Source: CADEDV01 sp036383515 (GTDB taxonomy: Bacteria; Bacteroidota; Bacteroidia; Chitinophagales; Chitinophagaceae). Taken from it: a DNA stretch of 64,000 nucleotides. The stretch is taken from positions 30,240 through 94,239 of the forward strand of contig DASVOE010000077.1 in assembly GCA_036383515.1 (NCBI GenBank). Reading direction: 5' to 3'. The translations under genes and the position numbers were made by a program. This document shows, piece after piece, positions 40,211-49,077 of this stretch. The notes beneath the pieces were generated by a model. It searched no databases, was not told the origin of the DNA, and was given only the letters and a program-made list of their open reading frames with translations. The stretch's first letter is position 1; each line of letters starts with the position of its first letter.

Positions 40211-40903
40211 TTATAAAAGTCCTTCATCGGCAAAACTGTAATAACCATCTTCGCTTACGATAATGTGATCAAGAACTTTGATATCCAGGTAGCTGGCAGC
40301 TTGTTTTATTTTTGTGGTCAACTGTTCATCGGCACGGCTGGGACGCAAGCTACCTGATGGATGATTATGACATAATATAATATTAACGGCGTCCTCTTCT
40401 AACGCTTTTCTTAAAATTACCCTTGGGTCAGCTACAGTTCCTGTTATACCCCCTTCACTCATGATCTCAAAATGATTGATCTTATTAGCCCTGTTCAGGA
40501 AAAGAACTGCAAACATTTCTCTTCGGTAATCTTTTAGTTTTGTTTGCAGGTAATTGGCAATATCATTGCTGCTTGCCATAACAGACTTATCAAGAGGAAG
40601 TGAATGCTGTCTTCTTCTGCCCAATTCTAATGCAGCAGCGACAGCAATGGCTTTGGCCTCGCCGATACCTTTTATTTTCATCAATTCTTTTATAGACAGC
40701 TTCCCCAATTCGGCAAGATTATCTTTGCCCAATTTCAGTATCTCCCGGCCAAGATCCACCGCAGATTTATCTTTTGTTCCCTTATGAATCAGGATGGCCA
40801 GCAGTTCCGAATGACTGAGGTTTTCTGCACCGGAGAATAGTAATTTTTCCCGTGGCCGATCGTCTTTTGCCCATTGTTTTATTGAGTATTTGTGCTCTTG
40901 CAT
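40211..40903 (-). CDS. radC: RadC family JAB/MPN-domain protein
   Basis: A 230-residue protein. The N-terminal UPF0758 region (SIKQWAKDDRPREKLLFSGA) includes a helix-hairpin-helix (LMKIKGIGEAKAIAVAAALE). The C-terminal MPN/JAB domain has the metal site His179-x-His181-Pro-Ser-Gly and Asp192 (HNHPSGSLRPSRAD). Although named for DNA repair, the family's true function is uncertain, and a DNA-linked metalloprotease or nuclease has been proposed. It is complete and of standard length, convergent with DUF3467, and has no operon partner. Confidence 0.93.
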   Translation of the reverse strand: MQEHKYSIKQWAKDDRPREKLLFSGAENLSHSELLAILIHKGTKDKSAVDLGREILKLGKDNLAELGKLSIKELMKIKGIGEAKAIAVAAALELGRRRQHSLPLDKSVMASSNDIANYLQTKLKDYRREMFAVLFLNRANKINHFEIMSEGGITGTVADPRVILRKALEEDAVNIILCHNHPSGSLRPSRADEQLTTKIKQAASYLDIKVLDHIIVSEDGYYSFADEGLL

Positions 40904-41008
40904 CCAACCAATTTAACAAATAGTTTTATACCCATCAATACTATTAAGTGGTATTGATTAAATGACCTTAAAATCCACCCTATTGAAAAAACTTTAAAAC
41001 CAGTACGT

Positions 41009-41224
41009 ATGAAAACCAAGACCTTTACTCCCATGGGAGCTTTACATCCAATTCTTTTTTTTGCCGGCGTTTATGTAGTTGTTTTATTATTCTCCATATT
41101 TATTTGCTCCGTTCTTTTTTATAGTTGTAATTCCAGTTCTGCGGGCATTAGTAAACAAAACATGTCTAAGGAAAAGCCAGTGATGAGTGGAACGGCCACG
41201 ACTGCTGCGGTAGTGTTGCGCTGA
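41009..41224 (+). CDS. Small single-pass membrane protein, hypothetical
   Basis: A 71-residue frame starting MKTKTFTPMGALHPILFFAG with one strong transmembrane segment (about 16-40, FFAGVYVVVLLFSIFICSVL) and a short Ser/Lys/Thr-rich tail (SKQNMSKEKPVMSGTATTAA). No family is recognised. It sits alone between radC (divergent) and prs. The hydrophobic pattern and clean ATG support a real gene, but size and lack of context keep this tentative. Confidence 0.5.
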   Translation: MKTKTFTPMGALHPILFFAGVYVVVLLFSIFICSVLFYSCNSSSAGISKQNMSKEKPVMSGTATTAAVVLR

Positions 41225-41318
41225 TAATACTCAACGAAACCGATACTTTTAGCAACAGCCGGAAACTGATTGCTCAACAAAATAATACCTAAACTACATA
41301 GCCATCATGGCTATTTTT

Positions 41319-41351
41319 TTTGTCTGGAAGGAATGCGAATCAGTATCTTCG
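41319..41351 (+). promoter_or_regulatory. prs promoter
   Basis: TTTG at 41319-41322, a 21-bp spacer, and TATCTTCG at 41344-41351 (one mismatch to TAnnTTTG), 17 bp upstream of the prs ATG at 41369. Confidence 0.65.
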
Positions 41352-41368
41352 CCGCACATTTTTCAGTC

Positions 41369-42316
41369 ATGCAATCTGCTAAAATTTTCTCTGGTATTTG
41401 CTCGCAACAACTAACCGAACAGATCTGTAAAAGGTTTGGTACTCAACCTGGTAAGGTCAATATTCAGCGCTTTAGTGATGGTGAGATCTCACCTAATTTT
41501 CTTGAAAGTGTAAGAGGTGATTATGTTTTCCTGGTGCAAAGCACCTTTTCGCCCGCAGAAAACCTTATGGAATTACTGTTGATGATCGATGCGGCCCGCC
41601 GGGCATCGGCCTATAAAGTAATTGCGGTTATTCCTTATTATGGTTATGCCCGGCAGGATAGAAAGGATCGCCCCCGTGTAGCGATAGGAAGTAAGCTGGT
41701 GGCCAACATGTTAGTGGCGGCCGGAGCTGACAGGGTAATCACCATGGATTTGCATGCACCACAGATACAGGGCTATTTTGATATACCTGTTGACCATCTT
41801 GATAGCCACGCAGTTTTTATCCCTTATATAGAAAATCTGAAGCTCGAAAACCTTACCTTTGCCGCCCCCGATGTAGGAGCTACCAATCGTATCCGGGAAA
41901 TCGCCAGTTACTTCAATGCAGAAATGGTGATCTGTGATAAACACCGGAAAAGAGCAAATGAAATTGCGAGCATGGTAGTGATTGGAGATGTAACAGGAAA
42001 GGATATTGTGATCATTGATGATATCTGCGACACGGGGGGAACACTGGCAAAGAGTGCAGGTCTTTTAAAAGAAAAAGGAGCCCGGAGTGTAAGAGCATTG
42101 ATCACTCACCCGGTATTAAGCGGCAAAGCGTATGAGAATATAGAAAACAGTGTACTGGAAGAACTGATAGTTTGTGATACCATACCGGTGAAGAAAGAAA
42201 GTAGTAAAATAAAAGTGATTTCTGTAGCCGAACTTTTTGCGGTAGCTATCAGAAATGCATTTGAAAACAAGAGCATCACCAGTTTGTTCATTCATTCGCA
42301 ACGGAGAGATAAATAG
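41369..42316 (+). CDS. prs: Ribose-phosphate pyrophosphokinase (PRPP synthetase)
   Basis: A 315-residue cytoplasmic enzyme making PRPP from ribose 5-phosphate and ATP for nucleotide, His and Trp synthesis. The start at 41369 (MQSAKIFSGICSQQLTEQIC) lies just after a good promoter; an in-frame ATG at 41270 would precede that promoter. Family motifs are FSDGEISPNFLESVRG, YYGYARQDRKDRPRVAIGSK (catalytic flexible loop), MDLHAPQIQGYFDIPVDHL (metal-binding histidines), and the PRPP loop VIIDDICDTGGT. It is followed by rplY, as in many bacteria that place prs next to the L25/Ctc gene. Confidence 0.96.
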   Translation: MQSAKIFSGICSQQLTEQICKRFGTQPGKVNIQRFSDGEISPNFLESVRGDYVFLVQSTFSPAENLMELLLMIDAARRASAYKVIAVIPYYGYARQDRKDRPRVAIGSKLVANMLVAAGADRVITMDLHAPQIQGYFDIPVDHLDSHAVFIPYIENLKLENLTFAAPDVGATNRIREIASYFNAEMVICDKHRKRANEIASMVVIGDVTGKDIVIIDDICDTGGTLAKSAGLLKEKGARSVRALITHPVLSGKAYENIENSVLEELIVCDTIPVKKESSKIKVISVAELFAVAIRNAFENKSITSLFIHSQRRDK

Positions 42317-42419
42317 AATTCGGATTTAATAACAGGAATAAGTAATTAATTCAACAACATAAAATGACACAAGCCGTAAGGCGACTGCATTTGACAATTA
42401 CTAAAAACAAAAAATAACA

Positions 42420-43079
42420 ATGAAAACAGTTACAATCGAAGGACAACTGAGGACCGGATTCGGGAAGACCGCCACCCGCCAACTCCGCTCTCAGCAATTC
42501 GTGCCTGGTGTAATTTACGGGGGTGCACAGGAGATCAATTTTTATGCTCCTGCTGCGGCTTTCAAAAATTTAGTGTACACGCCAAGTTTCCAGGTAGCCG
42601 AAGTAAAATTGGATGGCAAAACTTACCGAACCATCCTGAAAGATCTGCAGTTTGATAAAGTGGATGATAAACTAACCCACATTGACCTGCTGGAATTGGT
42701 GGAAGATAAAAAAGTGGTCGCTGACATTCCGTTGAAATTTGTCGGTGTATCCAAGGGAGTGAAAGATGGTGGTAAGCTGATTACCAAAATGAAATCACTC
42801 AAAGTAAAAACTTTTCCAAAGTATTTGAAAGAACAGATCGAGGTGTCTATTGATAACCTTGAGCTCAACGGAAATATCAGGGTAGAGGATGTAAAGGAAC
42901 AGCATTACGAAATACTGAACTCCCCCCGAATTCCTGTAGCTTCTGTAGTATTAACGAGACAATTAAAACAGGAAGAAGCTACAGCTGCTCCTGCTGCAGG
43001 CGCTGCTCCAGCTGCCGCCGCTCCGGCCGCTGCTGCTCCGGCAAAAGGTGCTCCTGCAAAAGCTGCTGGCAAAAAATAA
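42420..43079 (+). CDS. rplY: 50S ribosomal protein L25/general stress protein Ctc
   Basis: A 219-residue CTC/TL5-type L25 that binds 5S rRNA. The N-terminal domain (VTIEGQLRTGFGKTATRQLR, then FVPGVIYGG) and the second beta domain (DIPLKFVGVSKGVKDGGKLI) are present. The last 35 residues form a low-complexity Ala/Pro/Lys tail (APAAGAAPAAAAPAAAAPAK), commonly seen in Bacteroidota L25. It follows prs and is terminated by a hairpin 21 bp after the stop. Confidence 0.95.
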   Translation: MKTVTIEGQLRTGFGKTATRQLRSQQFVPGVIYGGAQEINFYAPAAAFKNLVYTPSFQVAEVKLDGKTYRTILKDLQFDKVDDKLTHIDLLELVEDKKVVADIPLKFVGVSKGVKDGGKLITKMKSLKVKTFPKYLKEQIEVSIDNLELNGNIRVEDVKEQHYEILNSPRIPVASVVLTRQLKQEEATAAPAAGAAPAAAAPAAAAPAKGAPAKAAGKK

Positions 43080-43099
43080 TCGTTGTGCAAAGCATATTC

Positions 43100-43133
43100 A
43101 AACCCGTTTCACTTCTGTCGAGACGGGTTTTTT
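43100..43133 (+). terminator. Terminator after rplY
   Basis: Stem AAACCCGTTTC (43100-43110) pairs with GAGACGGGTTT (43120-43130) with one G-T pair, followed by a T-run. Confidence 0.85.
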
Positions 43134-43171
43134 AATAACCCTCATTGATAAAGTTTTGCGTAATTAGCGGT

Positions 43172-43747
43172 ATGAAATTTCTGATCGTTGGTTTGGGAAA
43201 TGCAGGAAATGAATATGTTCATACAAGACATAATATAGGTTTTGATATAGCCAATGCCTTTATAAAAAAACACGGGGGTGATTTCCGCGTGGAAAGGCTG
43301 GCTTATGTAGCCGATATAAAATGGAAGGGAAAAAGCTTTGTATGTATATGTCCTACTACCTATATGAACCTAAGTGGGCGGGCTGTAAAATATTGGGTGG
43401 ATAAAGAGAAAATTGCTATAGAAAACACATTGGTACTTGTTGATGATATTGCACTGCCACTTTCCAAACTGCGGTTGAGACCCGGAGGTAGTGATGCCGG
43501 TCATAACGGTTTAAAAAGCCTGCAGGAATCATTGGGAACTACAGAATATCCCAGGCTGCGATTTGGCATTGGCAACAATTATCCCAAAGGAATGCAGGCG
43601 GATTTTGTATTGGGTAAATGGAATAAGGAAGAAGAAGCCCTGGTTAAATTAAAAATTGAAAAAAGTGTGGAAGTTATTGAAACCTTTGCCTCGCAAGGGA
43701 TAAACATCGCTATGAACCAGGTAAATAATAAAGATTATTCACTATGA
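43172..43747 (+). CDS. pth: Peptidyl-tRNA hydrolase
   Basis: A 191-residue enzyme that releases tRNA from stalled peptidyl-tRNA. The start at 43172 (MKFLIVGLGNAGNEYVHTRH) matches the family; the upstream ATG at 43145 overlaps the presumed promoter. Key residues are Asn10, catalytic His20, Asn66 in YMNLSGRAV, Asp91/92 in VDDIALP, and HNG at 111-113. Standard length, cytoplasmic. It follows rplY after a terminator, the common rplY-pth order. Confidence 0.96.
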   Translation: MKFLIVGLGNAGNEYVHTRHNIGFDIANAFIKKHGGDFRVERLAYVADIKWKGKSFVCICPTTYMNLSGRAVKYWVDKEKIAIENTLVLVDDIALPLSKLRLRPGGSDAGHNGLKSLQESLGTTEYPRLRFGIGNNYPKGMQADFVLGKWNKEEEALVKLKIEKSVEVIETFASQGINIAMNQVNNKDYSL

Positions 43748-43888
43748 TAAATCAAGGGGATTACTTACTTTAGCTGCCCGACCATCCCAACACCAGAATC
43801 CAATACACATATTTGATTGCCGCTGAATATATGGGATCAACAGCCCTATGAGTAATGTATCCGATGTATTTAATTTAAAAGCCTGTTT

Positions 43889-44500
43889 ATGAAGATTTTT
43901 TGTGTAGGCCGTAACTATGCAGCGCATGCCCAGGAACTGGGTAACGAGATACCCGACGAACCGGTGATCTTTATGAAGCCGAAGAGTGCTTTATTGCAAC
44001 CGCATACGCCATTCTATTATCCCGAATTCACTAATGAATTGCATTATGAATGTGAACTGGTATTACGTATCAGTAAAAATGGAAAATATATCCAGGAAAA
44101 ATTTGCCAGCAAATATTATGATGCCGTAACAGCAGGGATAGACTTTACCGCAAGGGATATCCAAAACGAATTAAAAGCAAAGGGCCTGCCCTGGGAAAAA
44201 GCAAAAGCCTGGGACAACTCTGCGGTGATCGGTAAATGGGTGCCTTTTACCAGCATCAAAAACAAAAAGGACCTGAACTTTTGTTTATATAAAAATAAAG
44301 AACTGGTGCAGCAGGGTAATACTTCAAAGATGATCCACAACTTTGATACAATAGTTGCCTATATCTCCAATTTCTTTTCAGTGAATATTGGTGATGTGAT
44401 CTTTACCGGCACACCCGCCGGGGTGGGTGAAGCCGTAGTAGGTGATGAACTGGAAGGTTTCATTGAAGATGACAGTATGTTTACACTGGAGGTTAAATAA
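43889..44500 (+). CDS. Fumarylacetoacetate hydrolase family protein
   Basis: A 203-residue FAH-fold enzyme. The N-terminus MKIFCVGRNYAAHAQELGNE is the conserved GRNYxxHAxE block. Metal ligands are expected in YECELVLRIS (Glu residues) and FDTIVAYISNFFSVNIGDVI. GDVIFTGTPAGVGE is the signature loop. Short members of this size act as acylpyruvate hydrolases or oxaloacetate decarboxylases; the substrate here is undetermined. A terminator hairpin follows 41 bp after the stop. Confidence 0.9.
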   Translation: MKIFCVGRNYAAHAQELGNEIPDEPVIFMKPKSALLQPHTPFYYPEFTNELHYECELVLRISKNGKYIQEKFASKYYDAVTAGIDFTARDIQNELKAKGLPWEKAKAWDNSAVIGKWVPFTSIKNKKDLNFCLYKNKELVQQGNTSKMIHNFDTIVAYISNFFSVNIGDVIFTGTPAGVGEAVVGDELEGFIEDDSMFTLEVK

Positions 44501-44541
44501 ACCAAATATTGTTGGCAGCCAAAACCAACTGCTTATAAGTG

Positions 44542-44573
44542 AGCCATTCGTTTTATACGAATGGCTTTTATTA
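44542..44573 (+). terminator. Terminator after the FAH-family gene
   Basis: Stem AGCCATTCGT (44542-44551) pairs with ACGAATGGCT (44557-44566), followed by TTTATTA. It lies immediately upstream of a TAAATTTG promoter element (44594-44601) for the next gene. Confidence 0.75.
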
Positions 44574-44623
44574 TGGAGGTCGAACCTTTACCTTAAATTT
44601 GTTGCTTTTATTGCTTGTACTAC

Positions 44624-46690
44624 ATGACCGATACATCCATACTTCTTAATGCCTATCGCCTGATGTGCCAGGCCAAAGCGATGGCAGAAACCTATGAAGC
44701 TAACCGCTCCATCTGCAAGTATGTTCATTCCACTTCAAGAGGCCATGAAGCCATTCAATTAGCAACAGCTTTTCAATTACAACCACAGGATTTTGTCAGC
44801 CCTTACTACCGCGATGAAAGTATGTTATTGGGATTAGGATTTGAGCCTTATGAGCAAATGCTGCAGTTGCTTGCAAAGAGGGATGATATTTTTACCGGGG
44901 GAAGAGAATATTATTCTCATCCTAATTACCGGGGCGATGACAAACCTACCATCATTCATCAAAGCAGTGCAACAGGAATGCAGGTTATTCCTACTACGGG
45001 AATTGCACAGGGTATACAATATTGGGAAAACACAACGATCTCAAAACTGAAAAAAGGAATTGACGGACAATTGCCCATTGTAATTTGTTCATTAGGTGAT
45101 GCCAGTGTAACTGAAGGAGAGGTGAGTGAAGCATTTCAGTTTGCCGTATTGAAACAACTTCCTATCATTTATTTAGTGCAGGATAATAACTGGGGTATAA
45201 GTGTAACCGCAGAAGAAGCCAGGGTGATGAATGCGTTTGAATTTGCAGCAGGATTTAAAGGGATGAACCGGGTACAGGTAGACGGGAGTGATTTAGAGGC
45301 TTCTTATAGTACCATGCAGGAAGTGTGTGAATTTGTTCGCAAGGAAAGAAAGCCATATCTCGTGCATGCGATGGTACCTTTGTTAGGTCATCATACCAGT
45401 GGTGTAAGAAAAGATTTTTACAGATCAGGTACAGACTGGGCTAAGCATTTACAAGAAGACCCGGGTCCAAAATTGCGTAAAAAATTGTTGGAAAGAGGGA
45501 TTCATGAAAACGATTTATTGCAAATCGAAAAAGAAACAGCTGTATTAATAGCAAATGATTTTGCAAAAGCAACTGCTGCTGCTGAACCAGATCCATCTGC
45601 AATAGAAGAACATATATTTATTCCTACACCAATAAAAGAAGAAAAGGGGCAACGGGTTCCTGCTACTACTGAAAAAGTGGTGATGGTAGATGCAGCCTTA
45701 TTCGCTATCCGTGAAATAATGGAAGATCATCCTGAAGCAGTATTGTATGGACAGGATGTAGGAAGAAGGTTAGGCGGTGTGTTTCGTGAAGCAGCTACCC
45801 TTGCTGAACAGTTTGGTGATCTTCGGGTGTTTAATACAGCTATACAGGAAGCATATATCGTTGGATCCACTGTTGGGATGAATGCGGTAGGATTAAAACC
45901 CATCGTTGAAGTGCAATTTGCCGATTATATTTATCCTGCCCTTAATCAATTGGTGACAGAAGTTTCGAAAAGCTGCTACCTCAGTTGTGGCAAGTTCCCC
46001 ATCTCAATGATACTTCGTGTACCTGTTGGCGCTTATGGTGGGGGTGGCCCTTATCACAGTGGCTGCGTTGAAACAACATTGCTTTCCATAAAAGGCATTA
46101 AAGTGGTGTATCCATCCAATGCTGCGGATATGAAAGGCTTAATGAAAGCCGCTTTTTATGACGGTAACCCGGTTGTGATGCTTGAACACAAAGGTTTATA
46201 CTGGAGCAAAGTGGCGGGAACAGAAGATGCAAAAACTCCCGAACCTTCACGGGATTATATTATTCCTTTGGGAAAAGCTTCAATTGTTATGGAAGCCCGT
46301 ACATCTTCAATAGATAATGGCGAAAGCTGCGTGGTGATTACGTATGGAATGGGAGTGTACTGGGCGAAAGCTGCTGCCAAAAATTTTAACAATCAAATCG
46401 AGATCGTTGATCTGCGGTCATTATATCCACTTGATGAAAAACTTATTTATGAGAGAGTGAAACTTCATGGGAAATGCCTTGTGTTAACAGAGGAACAACA
46501 AAACAATTCCTTTGCGGAAGCATTAGGTGGAAGGATTTCCAAAAATTGTTTTCATTCCCTTGATGCACCTGTAGAAGTGTTGGGAGCGTTGAACCTGCCT
46601 GCTGTGCCTATGAATGTTGAATTGGAAAAAACCATGTTACCCAATCCGGTAAAAGTTATTTCATTACTTGAAAAACTATTGCAGAACTAA
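44624..46690 (+). CDS. Fused alpha/beta E1 subunit of a 2-oxoacid dehydrogenase complex
   Basis: A 688-residue thiamine-diphosphate enzyme carrying both E1 halves in one chain, decarboxylating branched-chain 2-oxoacids or pyruvate. The alpha half (about 1-320) shows STSRGHEAIQLATAFQLQ and the ThDP motif GDASVTEGE...NNW with the usual spacing. The beta half (about 350-688) shows EAVLYGQDVGRRLGGVFREA, FNTAIQEAYIVG, VEVQFADYIYPALNQLVTE, and the C-terminal transketolase domain (EIVDLRSLYPLDEK). A promoter element TAAATTTG lies 22 bp upstream of the ATG. E2 and E3 genes are not in the window. The stop is 2 bp from the convergent response-regulator stop. Substrate specificity is not predictable. 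Confidence 0.92.
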   Translation: MTDTSILLNAYRLMCQAKAMAETYEANRSICKYVHSTSRGHEAIQLATAFQLQPQDFVSPYYRDESMLLGLGFEPYEQMLQLLAKRDDIFTGGREYYSHPNYRGDDKPTIIHQSSATGMQVIPTTGIAQGIQYWENTTISKLKKGIDGQLPIVICSLGDASVTEGEVSEAFQFAVLKQLPIIYLVQDNNWGISVTAEEARVMNAFEFAAGFKGMNRVQVDGSDLEASYSTMQEVCEFVRKERKPYLVHAMVPLLGHHTSGVRKDFYRSGTDWAKHLQEDPGPKLRKKLLERGIHENDLLQIEKETAVLIANDFAKATAAAEPDPSAIEEHIFIPTPIKEEKGQRVPATTEKVVMVDAALFAIREIMEDHPEAVLYGQDVGRRLGGVFREAATLAEQFGDLRVFNTAIQEAYIVGSTVGMNAVGLKPIVEVQFADYIYPALNQLVTEVSKSCYLSCGKFPISMILRVPVGAYGGGGPYHSGCVETTLLSIKGIKVVYPSNAADMKGLMKAAFYDGNPVVMLEHKGLYWSKVAGTEDAKTPEPSRDYIIPLGKASIVMEARTSSIDNGESCVVITYGMGVYWAKAAAKNFNNQIEIVDLRSLYPLDEKLIYERVKLHGKCLVLTEEQQNNSFAEALGGRISKNCFHSLDAPVEVLGALNLPAVPMNVELEKTMLPNPVKVISLLEKLLQN

Positions 46691-46692
46691 TC

Positions 46693-47379
46693 TTATATCA
46701 CAAACCGGTACCCGGTTCCATGAATTGTTTCTATATAAACAAGTGGATCTGACGAAAGGTGTTTTCGTACCCTGGTAACAAACACGTCCATACTTCTTCC
46801 CAGGAAAAAATCGTTCTTACCCCATACATAGGAAAGTATTTCTTCTCTTCGCAATACTTTATTAGCGTGGTTGCAAAAGAATTCCAGCAACTCAGTTTCT
46901 CTTTGGGTAAGTAATATTTCTTCTTTGGGCGTTATTAACTTTAATTCTTCCGGGTAAAAAACAAGGCTGCTAAGCTTATATGTTTTTTTACTGTTCTTGA
47001 TCAGCATTTTATTTCTTCGCAAAAAAACCTGTATGCGGGATAACAGCTCTTTCATGCTGAACGGTTTTACAACATAATCATCGGCACCGGCAGCGAACCC
47101 TTTTAGTTTATCTTCTTCAAGTGATTTAGCCGTTAAAAAAAGGATAGGAACGATATCGCTTTTTTGCCTGATCTTTTTAGCCAGGCTAAAACCATCTTTA
47201 TACGGCATGTTCACATCAAGTAAACACAGGTCCGGGTTTTTTTTCTGGTATAGCTCCCAGGCTATTTCTCCATCCGGGCAATTGATCACTTCGTATCCTG
47301 CTTCTTCTAATCCGTCTTTAATAATAAAACCCAACTGGAGATCATCTTCGGCGATTAATATTTTTATTTTTTCTTGCAT
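46693..47379 (-). CDS. OmpR-family response regulator
   Basis: A 228-residue regulator with an N-terminal receiver domain (acidic Glu11-Asp12-Asp13, phosphoacceptor Asp55 in LCLLDVNMP, Thr/Lys in FLTAKS and VVKPFS) and a C-terminal winged-helix DNA-binding domain (LTQRETELLEFFCNHANKVL, VFVTRVRKHLSSD, IHGTGYRFVI). It lies 10 bp after the sensor kinase gene and is surely its partner. It resembles RprY-type regulators of Bacteroidota. OmpR-type proteins bind direct repeats spaced about one helical turn, and such GTTAA arrays lie upstream of the kinase gene and of the small basic secreted protein gene. Confidence 0.95.
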   Translation of the reverse strand: MQEKIKILIAEDDLQLGFIIKDGLEEAGYEVINCPDGEIAWELYQKKNPDLCLLDVNMPYKDGFSLAKKIRQKSDIVPILFLTAKSLEEDKLKGFAAGADDYVVKPFSMKELLSRIQVFLRRNKMLIKNSKKTYKLSSLVFYPEELKLITPKEEILLTQRETELLEFFCNHANKVLRREEILSYVWGKNDFFLGRSMDVFVTRVRKHLSSDPLVYIETIHGTGYRFVI

Positions 47380-47389
47380 AGTGGTTTGA

Positions 47390-48664
47390 TTAAGTTAGAG
47401 GTAATTGAATGCTGAACGTAGTGCCAGTCCCGGGAACACTCTCAATGGTGACCTTTCCTTTATGAGCGGCTACTATTGTTTGAACAAAAGTTAATCCTAT
47501 TCCAAACCCTTTAGCCAGGTATTCTTCATCCTGGCGGACACGGTAAAATTTTTTAAACAGGTTCTTGATATGTTTTTTCTCAATACCAATGCCATTGTCT
47601 TTTACAGAAAAAATAAATGCCTGCTCGGTACGCTCCGTGCTAATCACAATCTCCGGATGCTTGGCATATTTAATTGCATTATCGAGAAGGTTGATGATGA
47701 CAATGCTCATATACCCGGGATCACTTGTAATGATGGGATTACTGGCATTTAGCAGGTAAGTCAGTTTTGCCTTTTTCTGAAGAATGAGCGGTTCCAGATT
47801 AGCGACTGCTTCTTTTATTGCCAAATGCATATTTACAGCTTCTCTTTTCAAATGCAGATGATGCGATTCCGTATATGCAAACTGCAACAATCTTTCTATC
47901 TGGTTATGAAGATAATTGGCCTGGTATTTTACAATATCGGAATAAGTTACTAGCTTTTCCGGCTTCTGAATGATCTCCCTGTCTTTCAACACATCGGCAG
48001 CCAACCCAATCACAGAGACCGGTGTTTTAAATTCATGGGTAAAACTGTGAATGAAATCTTTCTGTATTTCATTCAGAAACTTCTGTTTATAAAAATAATA
48101 TAAGCTGGAACTAAACAGGATCAGTACAATCAACAAAACGGCGCTACTGGTGATCCAGAAATTCATCTGCGAAAGAATATAGTTTTCCCTGTTAGGAAAA
48201 TACAGCGCTATATAATCGTGTCGACGGTGAATAATAGGAAGATGCAAATCCTTTTTTTCTTTTGTTCCGGCAGCGGTCAGGATAGTAGTATAAATGTATT
48301 TATCCCTGGCCTGGTCATATACTCCGAAATGGCAATCAGTAAAAACATTAAAGTCCTCCAGCTCAAATTGAAGATAAGCAGCCAGTGTATCACTATTTGC
48401 CGGCCAATCAATATTGGCAAGATAGAGATGTTGTTCCGGCTTTTCTATGAGTTCATTAAGTGAAGTAGAACTGTAGGATTTCACATCCATATCTTCATAT
48501 AACCCACGAATAGCTTTTACAACACTATGATCAAATTCTTTTTGTTCAAAATTATACACCCGCTTTAACCAGGTGAGCTGAAATATAAGGATGACTGCAA
48601 TAATAACGGTGCTGATAAAAATACCCAGCCGGAGCGTTGACGATCGTATATTGAATGCAGCCAT
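47390..48664 (-). CDS. Membrane sensor histidine kinase
   Basis: A 424-residue HisKA/HATPase kinase with two transmembrane helices (about 13-33 and 171-192) enclosing a periplasmic sensor region of about 135 residues. The HisKA phosphoacceptor is His210 (HEFKTP). ATP-binding boxes are N (INLLDNAIKYAK), G1 (VKDNGIGIE), F (FKKFYRV) and G2 (GFGIGLTFVQTI). There is no HAMP or PAS domain. It is co-transcribed with the downstream response regulator. A weak AACCTTTG -7 element (48680-48687) lacks a -33 partner, and four phased GTTAA boxes sit directly upstream, consistent with activator-dependent autoregulation. Confidence 0.95.
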   Translation of the reverse strand: MAAFNIRSSTLRLGIFISTVIIAVILIFQLTWLKRVYNFEQKEFDHSVVKAIRGLYEDMDVKSYSSTSLNELIEKPEQHLYLANIDWPANSDTLAAYLQFELEDFNVFTDCHFGVYDQARDKYIYTTILTAAGTKEKKDLHLPIIHRRHDYIALYFPNRENYILSQMNFWITSSAVLLIVLILFSSSLYYFYKQKFLNEIQKDFIHSFTHEFKTPVSVIGLAADVLKDREIIQKPEKLVTYSDIVKYQANYLHNQIERLLQFAYTESHHLHLKREAVNMHLAIKEAVANLEPLILQKKAKLTYLLNASNPIITSDPGYMSIVIINLLDNAIKYAKHPEIVISTERTEQAFIFSVKDNGIGIEKKHIKNLFKKFYRVRQDEEYLAKGFGIGLTFVQTIVAAHKGKVTIESVPGTGTTFSIQLPLT

Positions 48665-48710
48665 GCGGAAAAGTCAGCACAAAGGTTTGAACAGTTTTTG
48701 GATATGTTTT

Positions 48711-48748
48711 GTTAACGTTGGTTAAGCAGCCGTTAACCACCAAGTTAA
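48711..48748. promoter_or_regulatory. Phased GTTAA box array upstream of the kinase gene
   Basis: GTTAA starts at 48711, 48721, 48732 and 48744 (spacings 10, 11 and 12), reading TTAAC in the direction of kinase transcription. The boxes lie at about -38 to -75 from the predicted start site, an activator position for OmpR-type regulators. Confidence 0.65.
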
Positions 48749-48754
48749 TAAATA

Positions 48755-48782
48755 AAAAGCGGTCTCGCTGCAGACCGCTTTT
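48755..48782 (-). terminator. Terminator of the small basic secreted protein gene
   Basis: Perfect 11-bp stem AAAAGCGGTCT (48755-48765) and AGACCGCTTTT (48772-48782). On the minus strand the stem is followed by a T-rich run, so it ends the gene at 48808 just before the kinase promoter. Confidence 0.82.
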
Positions 48783-48807
48783 AACCGAACCGAGGAAAAC
48801 CACACTG

Positions 48808-49077
48808 TTACTGCTTATTTGTTTTTTTACTCAAGGGTTTATGTTTTTTTGGATGATGTTTCTTTTTGTTGACCGCTTCTGTTTTTTTTGCAGCAGCAGG
48901 AGCTGTCGAAGTTTTTGCCGGGGTAACACTAGCCGTGTTTGCCATCGGTGTTTTAGCTGTGGTCACTTTACTGGCCGTAGCTGGTTTTGCTTTCGCCGGT
49001 TGTTTTTGCGCCATCTGCGCTTGACTGATACTTGTAAACAGTAAGAGGGCGATTACCGGGACAATTAATTTTTTCAT
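48808..49077 (-). CDS. Small exported Lys/Ala/Pro/His-rich protein
   Basis: An 89-residue protein with a clear signal peptide (MKKLIVPVIALLLFTSISQA, then Q). The mature part has no hydrophobic core. It is low-complexity Ala/Thr/Lys/Pro, ending in a basic His-Lys cluster (KKKHHPKKHKPLSKKTNK). It could bind anionic envelope components or metals, but no family is recognised. It has its own terminator and an upstream array of TTAAC boxes matching that of the adjacent two-component system, suggesting it is a target of that system. Confidence 0.75.
   Translation of the reverse strand: MKKLIVPVIALLLFTSISQAQMAQKQPAKAKPATASKVTTAKTPMANTASVTPAKTSTAPAAAKKTEAVNKKKHHPKKHKPLSKKTNKQ

Noticed and set aside
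42980..43079. Ala/Pro/Lys tail of L25 as an inserted repeat
   Set aside because: Low-complexity C-terminal tails are usual in L25/Ctc proteins of this phylum.
44624..46690. Alpha/beta fused E1 as a novel fusion
   Set aside because: Fused E1 chains of this type are already common in Bacteroidota, so it was not listed as a finding.
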